Assembly: GCA_963806635.1 (NCBI GenBank)
Contig: CAWDZA010000015.1
Coordinates: forward strand, 930,001-994,000
Direction: 5' to 3'
DNA length: 64,000 bases
Source: CAVVEQ01 sp963806635
GTDB lineage: Bacteria > Chloroflexota > Anaerolineae > Anaerolineales > Anaerolineaceae
A model generated the notes under the pieces. It searched no databases and was not told the origin of the DNA. It was given only the letters and a program-made list of their open reading frames with translations. Within the stretch, counting starts at the first letter, position 1. Each line of letters starts with the position of its first letter. Both the position numbers and the translations under genes were made by a program. Positions 1-9,031 of this stretch are shown here, in pieces.

Positions 1-1
1 G

Positions 2-247
2 GGCGGCATGGGCAGCATCCCAGGGATCATTCTGGGTGCTTTCGCTCTGAAAGGGCTGCCCGAACTGCTGAGGGAGTTTGAAAGTTACCGCATGCTCGCT
101 TTTGGTGCGCTGCTGGTGGCAATGATGATCTGGCGCCCCCAGGGATTCTGGCCTGCCAAACGCCCAGCCCTTTCCAAACGGATCAAACCTGGAGATGAAC
201 CGCCACCCATAACGACGGAATCTGCCAAGGAGGTTCGCCATGACTGA
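2..247 (+). CDS. livM: Branched-chain amino acid ABC transporter permease, C-terminal part (LivM)
   Basis: This is the last 81 codons of a LivM-type permease; the 5' part lies outside the window. The visible end holds the family-typical stretch GGMGSIPGIILGA, then GLPELLREF, then a hydrophobic segment closing with MMIWRPQGFWP, followed by a short polar cytoplasmic tail. LivM is one of the two membrane subunits that import leucine, isoleucine, valine or related amides. Its last 8 bases overlap the start of livG, and livG-livF follow directly, so this is the tail of a liv operon. No start can be assigned here. Confidence 0.85.
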   Translation, partial: GGMGSIPGIILGAFALKGLPELLREFESYRMLAFGALLVAMMIWRPQGFWPAKRPALSKRIKPGDEPPPITTESAKEVRHD

Positions 248-1052
248 CACGCTTCAAGTTCAGCACGTCACCAAACAGTTTGGCGGGCTAACAGCGGTGG
301 ATAAGGTGGATATCGATGTCCGCCAGAACTCCATAACCAGCATCATCGGTCCGAATGGAGCGGGTAAGACCACCCTTTTCAACTGCATCTCCGGATATTA
401 TTGCCCAGAGGAAGGCAAGATCTTGTTCGACGGTCAGCCCATCCAGGGTCTTGCGACCTATGAAATTGCCGATCTGGGAATTGCACGCACCTATCAGAAC
501 ATCCGCCTGTTCAAGCAGCTGACCGCCCTGGAAAATATCCTGGTTGGCGCCCAGCCGCACCTGACCACCGGTTGGTTTGATGCCATCATCCGCACCCGTA
601 AATTCAAGCGCGAGGAATATGACGCGCTGAGAGAAGCAGTTCAGTTACTTGAGCATGTTGGTCTGAAGGAATTTGGGGATACTCTGGCTGTCAATCTGCC
701 CTATGGCGCCCAACGCCGCCTGGAGATCGCCCGCGCACTGGCGAACCGCCCCACCCTGCTGCTATTGGATGAACCAACCGCTGGTATGAATCCGCAGGAA
801 ACCGAATCGATGGCCAAGTTCATCGCCACCTTACGGGATGAGTTCAACCTCACAATTGTTTTAATTGAGCATGATATGAGCGTCGTAATGGGCATTTCCG
901 AACAGATCAGCGTGCTCGACCACGGTGTGAAAATCGCCGAAGGTTTGCCGGAAGAGATCCGCTCAAACCCGCGGGTCATTGAGGCCTACCTGGGAGCAGG
1001 CACCCAGCATCTCGTCGAAAAATTCAAACGGAATAAAAACAATGCTTCTTGA
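240..1052 (+). CDS. livG: Branched-chain amino acid ABC transporter ATP-binding protein LivG
   Basis: This 270-residue ABC ATPase energises branched-chain amino-acid uptake together with LivF on the inner face of the membrane. Walker A is GPNGAGKTTL near residue 37. The signature-region equivalent is YGAQRRLEIARAL, and Walker B with the catalytic glutamate is LLLLDEPTAGMNP. The switch histidine lies in IEHDMSVVM. The insertion after Walker A, containing GIARTYQNIRLF, is typical of LivG rather than LivF. The start codon overlaps the end of livM, and the stop overlaps the first codons of livF, consistent with translational coupling. Confidence 0.93.
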   Translation: MTDTLQVQHVTKQFGGLTAVDKVDIDVRQNSITSIIGPNGAGKTTLFNCISGYYCPEEGKILFDGQPIQGLATYEIADLGIARTYQNIRLFKQLTALENILVGAQPHLTTGWFDAIIRTRKFKREEYDALREAVQLLEHVGLKEFGDTLAVNLPYGAQRRLEIARALANRPTLLLLDEPTAGMNPQETESMAKFIATLRDEFNLTIVLIEHDMSVVMGISEQISVLDHGVKIAEGLPEEIRSNPRVIEAYLGAGTQHLVEKFKRNKNNAS

Positions 1053-1749
1053 AATTGATAACTTACATGTATCGTATGGGGCGATCAAAGCCCTCCAGGG
1101 AATCAGCCTGACGGTTAATGAAGGCGAGATCATCGGCCTCATCGGTGGAAACGGCGCGGGTAAATCCACCACCTTAAATACGATCTCCGGTTTATACCGC
1201 CCAATAAAAGGCTCAATAAAATTCCAGGGGCAGGAAATTACAACAGCACCTTCGTTTGAAATCGTATCAAAGGGTGTGATCCAGGTGCCGGAAGGACGGA
1301 AAATTTTTCCTTCCATGACAGTATTAGAAAACCTGGAAATGGGCGGATTCCTGGAAATGGATAAAGCCACCCGGCAGAAAGATATTGAATCCATCATGAC
1401 TCGTTTTCCGCGCCTGGCGGAAAGAAAAAACCAGGCCGGTGGAACCCTTTCTGGTGGTGAACAACAAATGCTCGCCATAGGTCGTGGATTAATGGCACAT
1501 CCATCCCTACTCTTGCTGGATGAGCCATCCATGGGTTTATCTCCGATCCTGGTTGAACAGATTTTTGAGATCATCCAGGAAATCAACCTTCAGGGAGTAA
1601 GTATTTTGCTGGTTGAACAAAACGCCCAAATGGCGCTAGCCATTGCCAATCGCGCTTACGTGCTCGAAACCGGCAGGATCGTTGTTCAGGGTGAAGCGGA
1701 TAAACTTATGCATGATCCGATGGTTTTAAAGGCGTATCTCGGCGGGTAG
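1042..1749 (+). CDS. livF: Branched-chain amino acid ABC transporter ATP-binding protein LivF
   Basis: This 235-residue partner ATPase of LivG begins MLLEIDNLHVSYGAI. I chose the ATG at 1042 because it gives the standard LivF N-terminus; an upstream in-frame start at 979 would add 21 residues that no LivF has and would lie deep inside livG. Walker A is GGNGAGKSTT, the signature is LSGGEQQMLAIGR, Walker B is LLLLDEPSMGLSP, and the H-loop position is occupied as in LivF by VEQNAQMAL (glutamine region). The LivF-typical VPEGRKIFPSMTVLENL is present. It is the last gene of the operon and is followed by a rho-independent terminator. Confidence 0.93.
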   Translation: MLLEIDNLHVSYGAIKALQGISLTVNEGEIIGLIGGNGAGKSTTLNTISGLYRPIKGSIKFQGQEITTAPSFEIVSKGVIQVPEGRKIFPSMTVLENLEMGGFLEMDKATRQKDIESIMTRFPRLAERKNQAGGTLSGGEQQMLAIGRGLMAHPSLLLLDEPSMGLSPILVEQIFEIIQEINLQGVSILLVEQNAQMALAIANRAYVLETGRIVVQGEADKLMHDPMVLKAYLGG

Positions 1750-1773
1750 ACTGGGTTAATAATGGTATACAAT

Positions 1774-1797
1774 AAAAACCGCTTTCGAGCGGTTTTT
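1774..1797 (+). terminator. Rho-independent terminator after livF
   Basis: A 10-bp perfect stem (AAAAACCGCT / AGCGGTTTTT) closes on a TTCG tetraloop, and its own 3' arm ends in five T residues. It starts 24 bases after the livF stop and ends the liv operon. Its symmetry would let it act on both strands, but only plus-strand genes approach it. Confidence 0.85.
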
Positions 1798-1836
1798 GAT
1801 TAAATAGATTTTTGAGTTACTTGAAACAGGGATTAA

Positions 1837-2748
1837 ATGTCCGGTCAACCATCGTATCCAGATCGACAACAATTCGTAAAAACCATCCATCACTTGCTGA
1901 TGCACAGTGTTCATGAGATTCTAGGCACATTAGAATCTTCAGGTTTCGTTAAGAGATGCTTCGAAATTATCTTTTTCCTGCCTGTTCGGTATTTTGCAAA
2001 TTTTTTCGTAAATTTTGATGAAATTACCCAGAAGGATGGATTCTCGGCAGCGGGTAGATGGCTTTGCAACCGCTTTGTAAATGATATTCATGTGCGGGGA
2101 GCTGAGAATATCCCTGCCACCGGGCCGATAATGATCGTCTCGAACCACCCTGGCGCGTATGACTCATTTTGCATTCTTGCCACACTGGGAAGAGAGGATA
2201 TGAGCGCCATCATCTCCGATATCCCTTTCTGCATGGCGCTGCCTCATGTAGGACCGCGTTTAATTTATACCAACGCAGATGTGGATGTCCGGATGGTTGC
2301 GATCCGGGATGCCATTAAACGGCTGCAAAATGGGGGCGCTTTTCTGATCTTCCCAACCGGTTTGATTGATCCGGATCCTTCCTTCATGGATCATGTCTTA
2401 GAAGAACTTCAGAATTGGTCCAACAGCGTGGAACTCTTCCTCCGCAGGGCACCCGATACCCAATTAGTGATCACCACGGTTAGCCATATCCTGCAGCCAA
2501 AATGGGTGAGTCATCCGCTGATCAAGACGCAGCATTCAACCCACGCAAAACGCCGCATGGCTGAATTCATCCAGGTTCTGAACCAGTTCTTCATCCCCTG
2601 GAGCATCAAATCGACCCCCTGCATCACATATGGTGTCCCAGTCAGTTACACAACATTACAAAAGATGGAGGGTACCATCCAGGAAAGCATCATCCGCCTG
2701 GCTGGCGATCAGATGAAGGATCACATGGCTGAGTTCAATAATCGCTGA
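1837..2748 (+). CDS. Lysophospholipid acyltransferase (PlsC-like) family protein
   Basis: The 303-residue protein has the glycerolipid acyltransferase signature: block I is NHPGAYD, with His104 and Asp109 as the H(X4)D catalytic pair, and block III is FPTGLID in place of the usual FPEG. A hydrophobic stretch near residues 42-58 suggests association with the inner face of the membrane. Family members esterify lysophosphatidate or related acceptors; the exact substrate cannot be read here. The C-terminal part is longer than in minimal PlsC enzymes. No good Shine-Dalgarno sequence precedes the ATG. It lies between the livF terminator and a convergent zinc-ribbon gene, so it is probably a single-gene unit. 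Confidence 0.72.
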   Translation: MSGQPSYPDRQQFVKTIHHLLMHSVHEILGTLESSGFVKRCFEIIFFLPVRYFANFFVNFDEITQKDGFSAAGRWLCNRFVNDIHVRGAENIPATGPIMIVSNHPGAYDSFCILATLGREDMSAIISDIPFCMALPHVGPRLIYTNADVDVRMVAIRDAIKRLQNGGAFLIFPTGLIDPDPSFMDHVLEELQNWSNSVELFLRRAPDTQLVITTVSHILQPKWVSHPLIKTQHSTHAKRRMAEFIQVLNQFFIPWSIKSTPCITYGVPVSYTTLQKMEGTIQESIIRLAGDQMKDHMAEFNNR

Positions 2749-2784
2749 TTGTTTCCACCACCCCACAGGCTTGGATCAAGTCGG

Positions 2785-3171
2785 TCAATTTCGATAAACC
2801 GATATGATCAAACACAGAGAGCATAACGCCAGGAGCGCGGCGATCACCACAATGGCATAGCGTTTAATATTCCTGCCAGTTTGGATCACGGTCGGGATCA
2901 CATCCGGGGGTATTTCCATCGGAGTGCCATTTATAACGATCGGCTTGCTAACTTCCTTCTTTTCCTCCGTCTCAGATTTCGGTTTTTCGTCAAAGGCTGG
3001 GGGTGGATCTGGCGTATACCCCAAATCGTTCGTTTCGCCTCGAGTTCCTGTTGGAGAAGTTAGTCCTCCAAGCGAACCTCCACAGAAAGAACAAATCGCT
3101 TTCGAAAGATCGGCATCAGAATCAGTGGTTACCTGGGCACCACAATTTGGACATTTCACCACGGTTGACAT
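2785..3171 (-). CDS. Zinc-ribbon protein with C-terminal membrane anchor
   Basis: The 128-residue protein starts with a four-cysteine zinc ribbon (Cys7-x2-Cys10 and Cys27-x2-Cys30), followed by a polar, Pro/Glu/Lys-rich linker and one hydrophobic helix at the extreme C-terminus (about residues 104-125). This gives the layout of a tail-anchored cytoplasmic zinc-ribbon protein. A good ribosome site (AAAGGA, 8 bases upstream) supports the ATG at 3171. Function is unknown; similar arrangements are common in poorly characterised small bacterial proteins. It is divergent from rpsF. Confidence 0.65.
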   Translation of the reverse strand: MSTVVKCPNCGAQVTTDSDADLSKAICSFCGGSLGGLTSPTGTRGETNDLGYTPDPPPAFDEKPKSETEEKKEVSKPIVINGTPMEIPPDVIPTVIQTGRNIKRYAIVVIAALLALCSLCLIISVYRN

Positions 3172-3267
3172 TTTGTGTTTCCTTTCCCTAATTATATAGA
3201 TTTTTTGCTCATATTCGCCCTTCCGGATTGTCTTTGAAAATGGTAAAATTCGGCTCTATTTGAAACA

Positions 3268-3285
3268 TTGGCAATTCATTGCCAA
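3268..3285. repeat. Perfect inverted repeat upstream of rpsF
   Basis: TTGGCAAT-TC-ATTGCCAA, 8-bp arms with a 2-base centre (or 7-bp arms with a TTCA loop in RNA), lies 65 bases before the rpsF start in the divergent gap between the zinc-ribbon gene and rpsF. It could be an operator or the first hairpin of the rpsF leader. No T-run follows it. Confidence 0.45.
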
Positions 3286-3304
3286 CTTTCCGCTCCCGGC
3301 GCAC

Positions 3305-3334
3305 CCACGGTGATGTCTGGGGGCAAACCCGTGG
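3305..3334 (+). promoter_or_regulatory. Candidate leader hairpin of rpsF (possible S6:S18 autoregulatory element)
   Basis: A 6-bp stem CCACGG/CCGTGG (3305-3310 with 3329-3334) encloses an 18-base G-rich loop immediately before the strong ribosome site AAAGGAGG. In many bacteria the S6:S18 complex represses its own operon by binding a CCG-containing stem in this position. I see the stem and its location; the match to the S6:S18 motif is an inference and was not modelled. Confidence 0.3.
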
Positions 3335-3350
3335 AAAGGAGGATTCCATA

Positions 3351-3638
3351 ATGCGTGATTACGAGATCGTCGCTATTTTCCAGCCAGATCTGGACGAGGC
3401 ATCTTTGAATGCCAATATCGAAAAGATCAAAACCTGGATAACGGACGCTGGCGGTGCCATCGAGAAAGTGGATCTGTGGGGTAAACGCCGGCTGGCTTAC
3501 CCCATTCGCAAGCAGCTTGATGGCATTTATGTGCTGGTTAAAGCTCAGATGTTGCCCGCTTTCACCAATGAACTGGACCGCAACCTGCGTTTCCAGGAAC
3601 CAGTGATGCGTTACATGATCGCCGTTATTGAAAAATAA
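3351..3638 (+). CDS. rpsF: 30S ribosomal protein bS6
   Basis: The 95-residue protein begins MRDYEIVAIFQPDLDE and contains the S6 core (WGKRRLAYPIRKQLDGIYV and RNLRFQEPVMRYMI). bS6 binds 16S rRNA on the platform as a heterodimer with bS18. The ATG at 3351 is preceded by GGAAAGGAGG at a suitable distance; a longer in-frame reading starting at 3279 adds 24 residues that S6 does not have and would run through the leader hairpin. rpsR follows 63 bases later. The usual ssb gene between rpsF and rpsR is missing. Confidence 0.96.
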   Translation: MRDYEIVAIFQPDLDEASLNANIEKIKTWITDAGGAIEKVDLWGKRRLAYPIRKQLDGIYVLVKAQMLPAFTNELDRNLRFQEPVMRYMIAVIEK

Positions 3639-3701
3639 CGGTAATTGGTTTCAGCGCGGGTTTTCCCGTACTGAAAAAGGTTAAATCAGATTGGAGTAAG
3701 T

Positions 3702-3983
3702 ATGTCCGAAGAGAATATTAACGAACAGGAACAACCGATGCGCGAGCGGCGCTACATGGCCCGCCCGAAGATCTGTCAATTCTGTGCCGATAAGAATATC
3801 GAAATGGATTACAAGAATATCGATCTTATGCGCCGGTTCGTTACTGAAGAAGGCAAGATTCGCCCCCGCCGGCAGACAGGTACCTGTGCCCGCCACCAGC
3901 GAGCATTGGCTCGCGAGATCAAGCGCGCGCGCCAGATCGCACTACTGCCCTTCACGGGCGAACGCTGGGGAGAGTACCGCTAA
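3702..3983 (+). CDS. rpsR: 30S ribosomal protein bS18
   Basis: The 93-residue protein has the conserved S18 core (DYKNIDLMRRFVTEEGKI, RRQTGTCARHQRAL, KRARQIALLPFTG). KICQFCADKN near residue 25 plus Cys in TGTCARHQ suggests the zinc-binding (C+) form of S18. The N-terminal 20 residues are acidic and then arginine-rich. A ribosome site (GGAG, 5 bases before ATG) supports the start. It forms a two-gene unit with rpsF and is followed by a strong hairpin. Confidence 0.96.
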   Translation: MSEENINEQEQPMRERRYMARPKICQFCADKNIEMDYKNIDLMRRFVTEEGKIRPRRQTGTCARHQRALAREIKRARQIALLPFTGERWGEYR

Positions 3984-3987
3984 CAAC

Positions 3988-4009
3988 CCTGGGAGGTTCG
4001 CCTCCCAGG
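3988..4009 (+). terminator. Strong UNCG hairpin after rpsR
   Basis: A perfect 9-bp G+C-rich stem CCTGGGAGG/CCTCCCAGG closes on TTCG and lies 4 bases after the rpsR stop. The following bases (TGATTCTTAAATA) are only moderately T-rich, so it may be a partial terminator or an mRNA 3'-end stabiliser ahead of the parvulin gene. Confidence 0.55.
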
Positions 4010-4033
4010 TGATTCTTAAATATAGGCAGCATT

Positions 4034-5353
4034 ATGGCAAAACAAAACAGCCAAAAAGAGCTTTCCAAAAAACATATCGCCCATTCTGAGCGGGCCCAAC
4101 GGCAGCAGCGCTGGATCATTATTGGGATCAGCGCCGTAGCCGTTCTCATTTTCCTGGTCCTTGGGTATGGTGTGATCGATCAAACCTATTTGAAGGGGCA
4201 GCGCGCGGTCGCCAACGTTGGTTCCGAGAAGGTCACCGTGACCGATTTTCGAAATCAAACCCAACTTGCACGGCTTGCTAATACGCAGCAGTTTAATTAC
4301 AACCAGGCGATTGCTCAATATGCCCTTCAATTGAGTGATTTCAACACCTATTTACAAGCCATGTACAACATGCAGAGCATTCAATCCCAAATGTCGGATG
4401 CGAACACATTTGCCTCCTCCTATCTGGATTCATTGGTTTCTGATGTAATCCTGCGCAGGGAAGCTCCCAAATTATCCCCGCCAGTAACTGTATCCGATGC
4501 CGATGTAACGGAATCTCTGCAGAAACTCTTTAGTTTTTATCCAAATGGCACGCCGACCGCGGCTCCAACAGCCACCACGTGGGTGACACCCACGTATTCA
4601 AAAACGCTGCTCGCGATCCTGGGTCCCACTGTCACCAGCATAATTACTCCCACGCAGGAAGCTACCCCCGTCCCAACGGAAAGCGCAACACAACAGCCCA
4701 CATCCAATCAATCTGCCACCGCCACCCCGGCAGTTACGCTCGGACCATCTGGAACATCCACCCCCTACACCCAGGAAGGATACCAGGCAAATTTCCAGGA
4801 TTATCTCGCCCAGCTTAAGAAATATGACTTAACCGAAGCTGATCTCCGGGAATACTGGAAGACCCAACTTCTGCGCCAGCGCGTGTATGATGCTGTCACA
4901 GCGGGGGTGCCCGCGGTCGCCGACCAGGTGTGGGCACGCCATATTCTGGTAGCTTCTGAAGAAGAAGCGAAGCAGGTGATCGGTAAACTGAAGGCTGGCG
5001 AGGATTGGCAAACCCTGGCTGCTGAAGTTTCCATCGATACCGGAACCAAATCAATCGGCGGTGACTTGGGATGGTTTCCCAAGGGTGTGATGGTTGCCGA
5101 ATTTGAAAATGCAGCCTTCACCCAGACTCTTGGAGAAATCAGCACCCCGGTCAAGACTTCCATGGGATACCATGTCATCCAGGTTCTCGGTCACGAGGAA
5201 CACCCGCTGGCTGCGAATTATTTAAGTCAGACCAAACAAAAAGTCTATTCAGCCTGGATCGACAATCTCCGCGCTCAGGAAACCATCACCATCAACGATA
5301 TCTGGAAGAATTACGTTCCCACCGAGCCCACCGTTCAGATGCCCAGTCAGTAA
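4034..5353 (+). CDS. Membrane-anchored parvulin-type peptidylprolyl isomerase (SurA/PrsA-like)
   Basis: The 439-residue protein has a basic cytoplasmic N-terminus, one signal-anchor helix (about residues 32-55, IIIGISAVAVLIFLVLG), a SurA_N-like helical chaperone region with a long Thr/Pro/Ser-rich insertion (about 170-240), and a C-terminal parvulin rotamase domain. The last is recognisable by WARHILVASEEEAKQ, GGDLGWFPKGVMV and TSMGYHVIQVL. Such proteins help exported proteins fold outside the membrane. The low-complexity insert resembles the PT-rich spacers of other secreted proteins in this phylum. It follows rpsR by 50 bases and ends at a bidirectional terminator shared with smc. Confidence 0.8.
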   Translation: MAKQNSQKELSKKHIAHSERAQRQQRWIIIGISAVAVLIFLVLGYGVIDQTYLKGQRAVANVGSEKVTVTDFRNQTQLARLANTQQFNYNQAIAQYALQLSDFNTYLQAMYNMQSIQSQMSDANTFASSYLDSLVSDVILRREAPKLSPPVTVSDADVTESLQKLFSFYPNGTPTAAPTATTWVTPTYSKTLLAILGPTVTSIITPTQEATPVPTESATQQPTSNQSATATPAVTLGPSGTSTPYTQEGYQANFQDYLAQLKKYDLTEADLREYWKTQLLRQRVYDAVTAGVPAVADQVWARHILVASEEEAKQVIGKLKAGEDWQTLAAEVSIDTGTKSIGGDLGWFPKGVMVAEFENAAFTQTLGEISTPVKTSMGYHVIQVLGHEEHPLAANYLSQTKQKVYSAWIDNLRAQETITINDIWKNYVPTEPTVQMPSQ

Positions 5354-5363
5354 ATAAAAAATC

Positions 5364-5397
5364 AAAAAACGCTGCGAAAGTTTCGCAGCGTTTTTTT
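5364..5397. terminator. Bidirectional rho-independent terminator between the parvulin gene and smc
   Basis: A 16-bp perfect stem (AAAAAACGCTGCGAAA / TTTCGCAGCGTTTTTT) with a one-base centre has a T-run on the plus strand and, because the 5' arm starts with A residues, also on the minus strand. It lies between the convergent stops at 5353 and 5407 and can serve both genes. Confidence 0.9.
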
Positions 5398-5406
5398 GTT
5401 CCTCTT

Positions 5407-8400
5407 TCAACGCACCATATCGTCTGTGATCTCGTCCATGCGCAGGCTGATCACCTGCGATGTGGAATCCTTTGCCATGGTCACACCATAGATCACATCC
5501 GCCACCTGAACGGTATTGCGGTTGTGGGTGATTATAATGAACTGAGTATTCAGACTCAATTCTTTAAGCAGGTCGCAGAACCGCCCCACATTCGCCTCAT
5601 CCAGCATTGCGTCCACTTCATCCAGGATGCAGAATGGTGTAGGTGAAATCTTCAAGAGAGCAAAGATCAATGCCACCGCAGTCAAACTGCGCTCCCCGCC
5701 GGAAAGTAAATTCAGTCCCTGTTCGCGTCTGCCAGGCAGTTTCGCCTCAATATCCACCCCGGCAGCCTTGGGATCATCCTCATCGATCAGCTCCAGCCGG
5801 GCTTGCCCGCCGTTGAACAACTGCGTGAACATTTGCCGGAATTCAACCGCCACGGCATCAAACGTCTTGCGAAACTCGCGTTTCATCAGCTCATCCAACT
5901 CCGAGATCACCTGGCGCAAGTCAGCATCCGCTTTAACCAGATCTTCCACCTGGCCAGTGAGGAAGGTATAGCGTTCGGAGACCTCCAGGAATTCACGCTG
6001 GGCTTCCAGGTTCACTGGTCCCATCCGCCGCAGCTGCGTTTTTTGACGAATGATGTTCTCTTCATATCCAGCAGGGAGTTCTTTCACAGAAGGTAGATGC
6101 TCCACCATTCCTTCAAGCGGCAGGGGATCCGGACCGTGGACCTCTGGGACGTAATCGAAGGCGACCAGTCCGAAATCCTCCTCCACCTTATTCCGCAGGG
6201 ATTCCAGGGCGTCCTTCTGCCGGCTCAAATCGAGCTGCGCCTGGGCAGTGTGACGATCTGCGATTTGCACTGCTGTCCGGGATGCATTCTGGGTTTCCTG
6301 CAAGGCGTTGAATTCGGTTTCTTTCTCCGACATCTCCTTTTCCAACGGCTCAATGATCCGGTTTAATTCAACAGTGCGACCGGATAAATCCCGATTGCGG
6401 ATGTGCAGATTGTCCATCTCCACCCGCGTGGTTTCCTGTCCACGTGTAAGCTCACCAAGGCGGCTGGATATTCCTGCCTTTCGGCTTTGAAGAGATTGAA
6501 TTGTCTGTTCCTTTTCATCCAGACGTTTTTTGGTCTGCAAATACCCCTGCTCGATCACCGCTGTCTGGGTGGTCCAATGAGTCAATTGAAGCTGCAGGTC
6601 CTCGAGGGTGATCGCCTTCACAAGTTCCAGGGTGGCAGCAGTTTCTTCGTGAAATTGCTTCAGTTCCAGATCGTTCTTACCGATCTTTTCCTTCTGGAGA
6701 TTGATCTCATCGTTGATCTGCTGCATCTCCTTTTGGTAGGTTCTGGCTTGATCCTGAATCCAAGATATCTTCTGGGATGCTTGTTCTTTTCTCAACGAGG
6801 CCTGTTGCCATTCGGTTTTCTGTGTTTCGATTTCCTTTTCGCTCTCCCGGGTTTCCTTCTCCAGGAGATCGATCCCATTTTGTACTTCATTCAACTTTTC
6901 ACCCAAGACCTTCAATTCGCTGGCGAGTTTGCCATGGGTCTCCAGCAATAAGCCAAGATCGGTCTCCAGAGTGTGTTTTTCCCTGGGTCGGCTCAACAAA
7001 TTGACACGGCTCTCTCTTCCGGCGGATACAGTGCCATTTCCAAAAAATACTTCTCCTTGCAGTGTGACCACCCTGCCCCATGCAGGAATTTTCTCCATGA
7101 CCGATTGGGCATCGTGCCGAGAGCTCACGATGAAAACCTGATCCAGCAAAATTTTCAGGATCGAATGCGTTTCAACATCGGCGATAACCGCATCCAGTGC
7201 GGAGCATAGAATTCCAGATGGTGTGGTCTCCTTACTTCCCCCGCTATTTTTGGCGGAATCCTGCGGGATCAATATGGCTTTACCCTTTTCTCCATCCTCC
7301 AGCAATGCGAGGATGCGGTCTAAATTCGAGGAATCCGCCAGCAGGATACCTTCCAAAAGGTCGCCCAGCACAGCCGCCATGGCAATTTCGAATTCCTGTT
7401 TTACCTGCATTTTGGCAGATAGCGGGCTAAGCGTGCCGGGGAGTGATCCTTTCCTTGCGGCTTCCAGGATCGCCTTGGAGCCTTCGGTGAAACCAGCCAG
7501 GTTTCGTTCGGATTGAGTGTGTACTTCAATTTGGGCACGTAACTTGGCTGCCTGTCCTTCCAGGCTGATCTCCCTTTCCCGCAGGGAGCGAATATCAAGA
7601 TCAATCTGCGCTTTTTCAGCGAGGAGTTTCTCTTTTTCCGCAAGACGGGTCTGCTGCCTTTTTTGTTTGCCTTCGAGGAGCTCGGTAAGACTCAGGTACT
7701 CGTTCTCGGCTGCTTCAACTTCCTGCTGACAGATCTGTTCCTGACTGGTGCTGGATGCGAGGCTGTTTTGAAGTGTTTCCAGGCGGTGATCGAGATCTTC
7801 AGACCTGGAACGAATTTGGATTTGACGGGTTTCTGCTTCAAGCATGAACTTACGGGCTTGTTCCAGGTCTCTTTCCCTCTCGTTGCGGCTCTTCCGAGCG
7901 GATTCGTACGCAGACCGTGCAGAAGCTTCCTGCTCTCTGGCTTCGTTGAGATTAAGCTGATTCGCATCCAATTCATTCCTTAAAGATTTGATTTGAATCA
8001 ATAAGGAATTTTCCTCCTCTTCGAGATGCACTAGATCGGCTTGTGAGGATTCGGTCTGCTGCACCGAGGCTTTTTGCCTTTCCTCCAGCACGGCTAAATT
8101 CTTGTTCAATTCTTCCCAATTCTTATGCAGTTCCGATGATTCCTGATGCCAGGTGTTTAATTCTTCGCGGATCTGCTGGATTCGGATCCGGATATCATTG
8201 ACCTGACGATCGATCTCTGCCTGATGTTCGCGTGCGGAATTTAACTGCGCTTCCTGAACCCGAACTACTTCCTTCGTATGCGTCAGTTCATTCTGGCTTT
8301 TGTGCCAATGGTACCCGTACCAATCCCGCAGCAGTAGCCGCAGGTCAGCTTTAATGCGTTCATATTCCTGGGCTTTGCGGGCTTGTTTCTCAAGTCCATT

Positions 8401-9012
8401 CAACCGTGGTTCCAATTCGCCTAGAATATCCCGAACGCGCTCCAGGTTTCGGCGGGTGGTTTCCAGCCGGTTCAGAGATTCCTCGCGGCGGGCGCGATAA
8501 AGCCCAATCCCGGCGGCTTCCTCGAAGAACTTCCGACGCTCTTCGGGTTTCAGGGAAAGCGCTGCATCAACCGACCCTTGTCCGATTATTGTGTAGGTTC
8601 GTTCAGCCAACCCGGATTGAGAGAGCAGTTCGGTGATCTCTTTAAGGCGGATGCGCTGGCCATTAAGGAGATATTCGTTATCTCCGTCCCGGTAAGCCCG
8701 GCGGGAAAGCGCCACCTCCGAAAAGTCAATCGGCAGCCAGGAATCCTCGTTATCAAAAACGACGCTCGCCAGTGCCATGCTGGAGCGTGGGCGAAATTCG
8801 GATCCCAAATAGATCATATCGTCGGTTTTTTTCGCACGTAGCAAACTGTAAGCCTGTTCTCCCAGAACCCAGCGGATGGCATCGGCGATGTTAGACTTGC
8901 CTGATCCGTTCGGACCGACGATGGCTGTGATGGCGCCAGGGAATTCGAAGATCGTCCGGCTGGCGAAAGTTTTATAACCGTGTAATTCCAGAGATCGCAG
9001 TTTAGGTCGCAT
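5407..9012 (-). CDS. smc: Chromosome segregation protein SMC
   Basis: This 1201-residue structural maintenance of chromosomes ATPase has normal bacterial length. The N-terminal head has Walker A GPNGSGKSN at residues 33-41. Two long coiled-coil arms flank a hinge near residues 510-650 (TLSPLSAKMQVKQEFEIAMA). The C-terminal head carries the signature LLSGGERSLTAVALIFALL and Walker B FCILDEVDAMLDEANVGRF. Together with ScpA and ScpB it forms condensin; scpA lies about 2 kb away on the opposite strand, while scpB is not in the window. It starts 19 bases after the rnc stop with AAGGA as ribosome site, so smc is co-transcribed with rnc. Confidence 0.96.
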   Translation of the reverse strand: MRPKLRSLELHGYKTFASRTIFEFPGAITAIVGPNGSGKSNIADAIRWVLGEQAYSLLRAKKTDDMIYLGSEFRPRSSMALASVVFDNEDSWLPIDFSEVALSRRAYRDGDNEYLLNGQRIRLKEITELLSQSGLAERTYTIIGQGSVDAALSLKPEERRKFFEEAAGIGLYRARREESLNRLETTRRNLERVRDILGELEPRLNGLEKQARKAQEYERIKADLRLLLRDWYGYHWHKSQNELTHTKEVVRVQEAQLNSAREHQAEIDRQVNDIRIRIQQIREELNTWHQESSELHKNWEELNKNLAVLEERQKASVQQTESSQADLVHLEEEENSLLIQIKSLRNELDANQLNLNEAREQEASARSAYESARKSRNERERDLEQARKFMLEAETRQIQIRSRSEDLDHRLETLQNSLASSTSQEQICQQEVEAAENEYLSLTELLEGKQKRQQTRLAEKEKLLAEKAQIDLDIRSLREREISLEGQAAKLRAQIEVHTQSERNLAGFTEGSKAILEAARKGSLPGTLSPLSAKMQVKQEFEIAMAAVLGDLLEGILLADSSNLDRILALLEDGEKGKAILIPQDSAKNSGGSKETTPSGILCSALDAVIADVETHSILKILLDQVFIVSSRHDAQSVMEKIPAWGRVVTLQGEVFFGNGTVSAGRESRVNLLSRPREKHTLETDLGLLLETHGKLASELKVLGEKLNEVQNGIDLLEKETRESEKEIETQKTEWQQASLRKEQASQKISWIQDQARTYQKEMQQINDEINLQKEKIGKNDLELKQFHEETAATLELVKAITLEDLQLQLTHWTTQTAVIEQGYLQTKKRLDEKEQTIQSLQSRKAGISSRLGELTRGQETTRVEMDNLHIRNRDLSGRTVELNRIIEPLEKEMSEKETEFNALQETQNASRTAVQIADRHTAQAQLDLSRQKDALESLRNKVEEDFGLVAFDYVPEVHGPDPLPLEGMVEHLPSVKELPAGYEENIIRQKTQLRRMGPVNLEAQREFLEVSERYTFLTGQVEDLVKADADLRQVISELDELMKREFRKTFDAVAVEFRQMFTQLFNGGQARLELIDEDDPKAAGVDIEAKLPGRREQGLNLLSGGERSLTAVALIFALLKISPTPFCILDEVDAMLDEANVGRFCDLLKELSLNTQFIIITHNRNTVQVADVIYGVTMAKDSTSQVISLRMDEITDDMVR

Positions 9013-9031
9013 TCAGGTTCCTTGAATCCAA

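Noticed and set aside
979..1041. Upstream start for livF
   Set aside because: It would add 21 residues coded inside livG and not found in LivF proteins.
5627..8841. Plus-strand reading frames opposite smc
   Set aside because: They have no family features, no ribosome sites, and mirror the codon pattern of smc.
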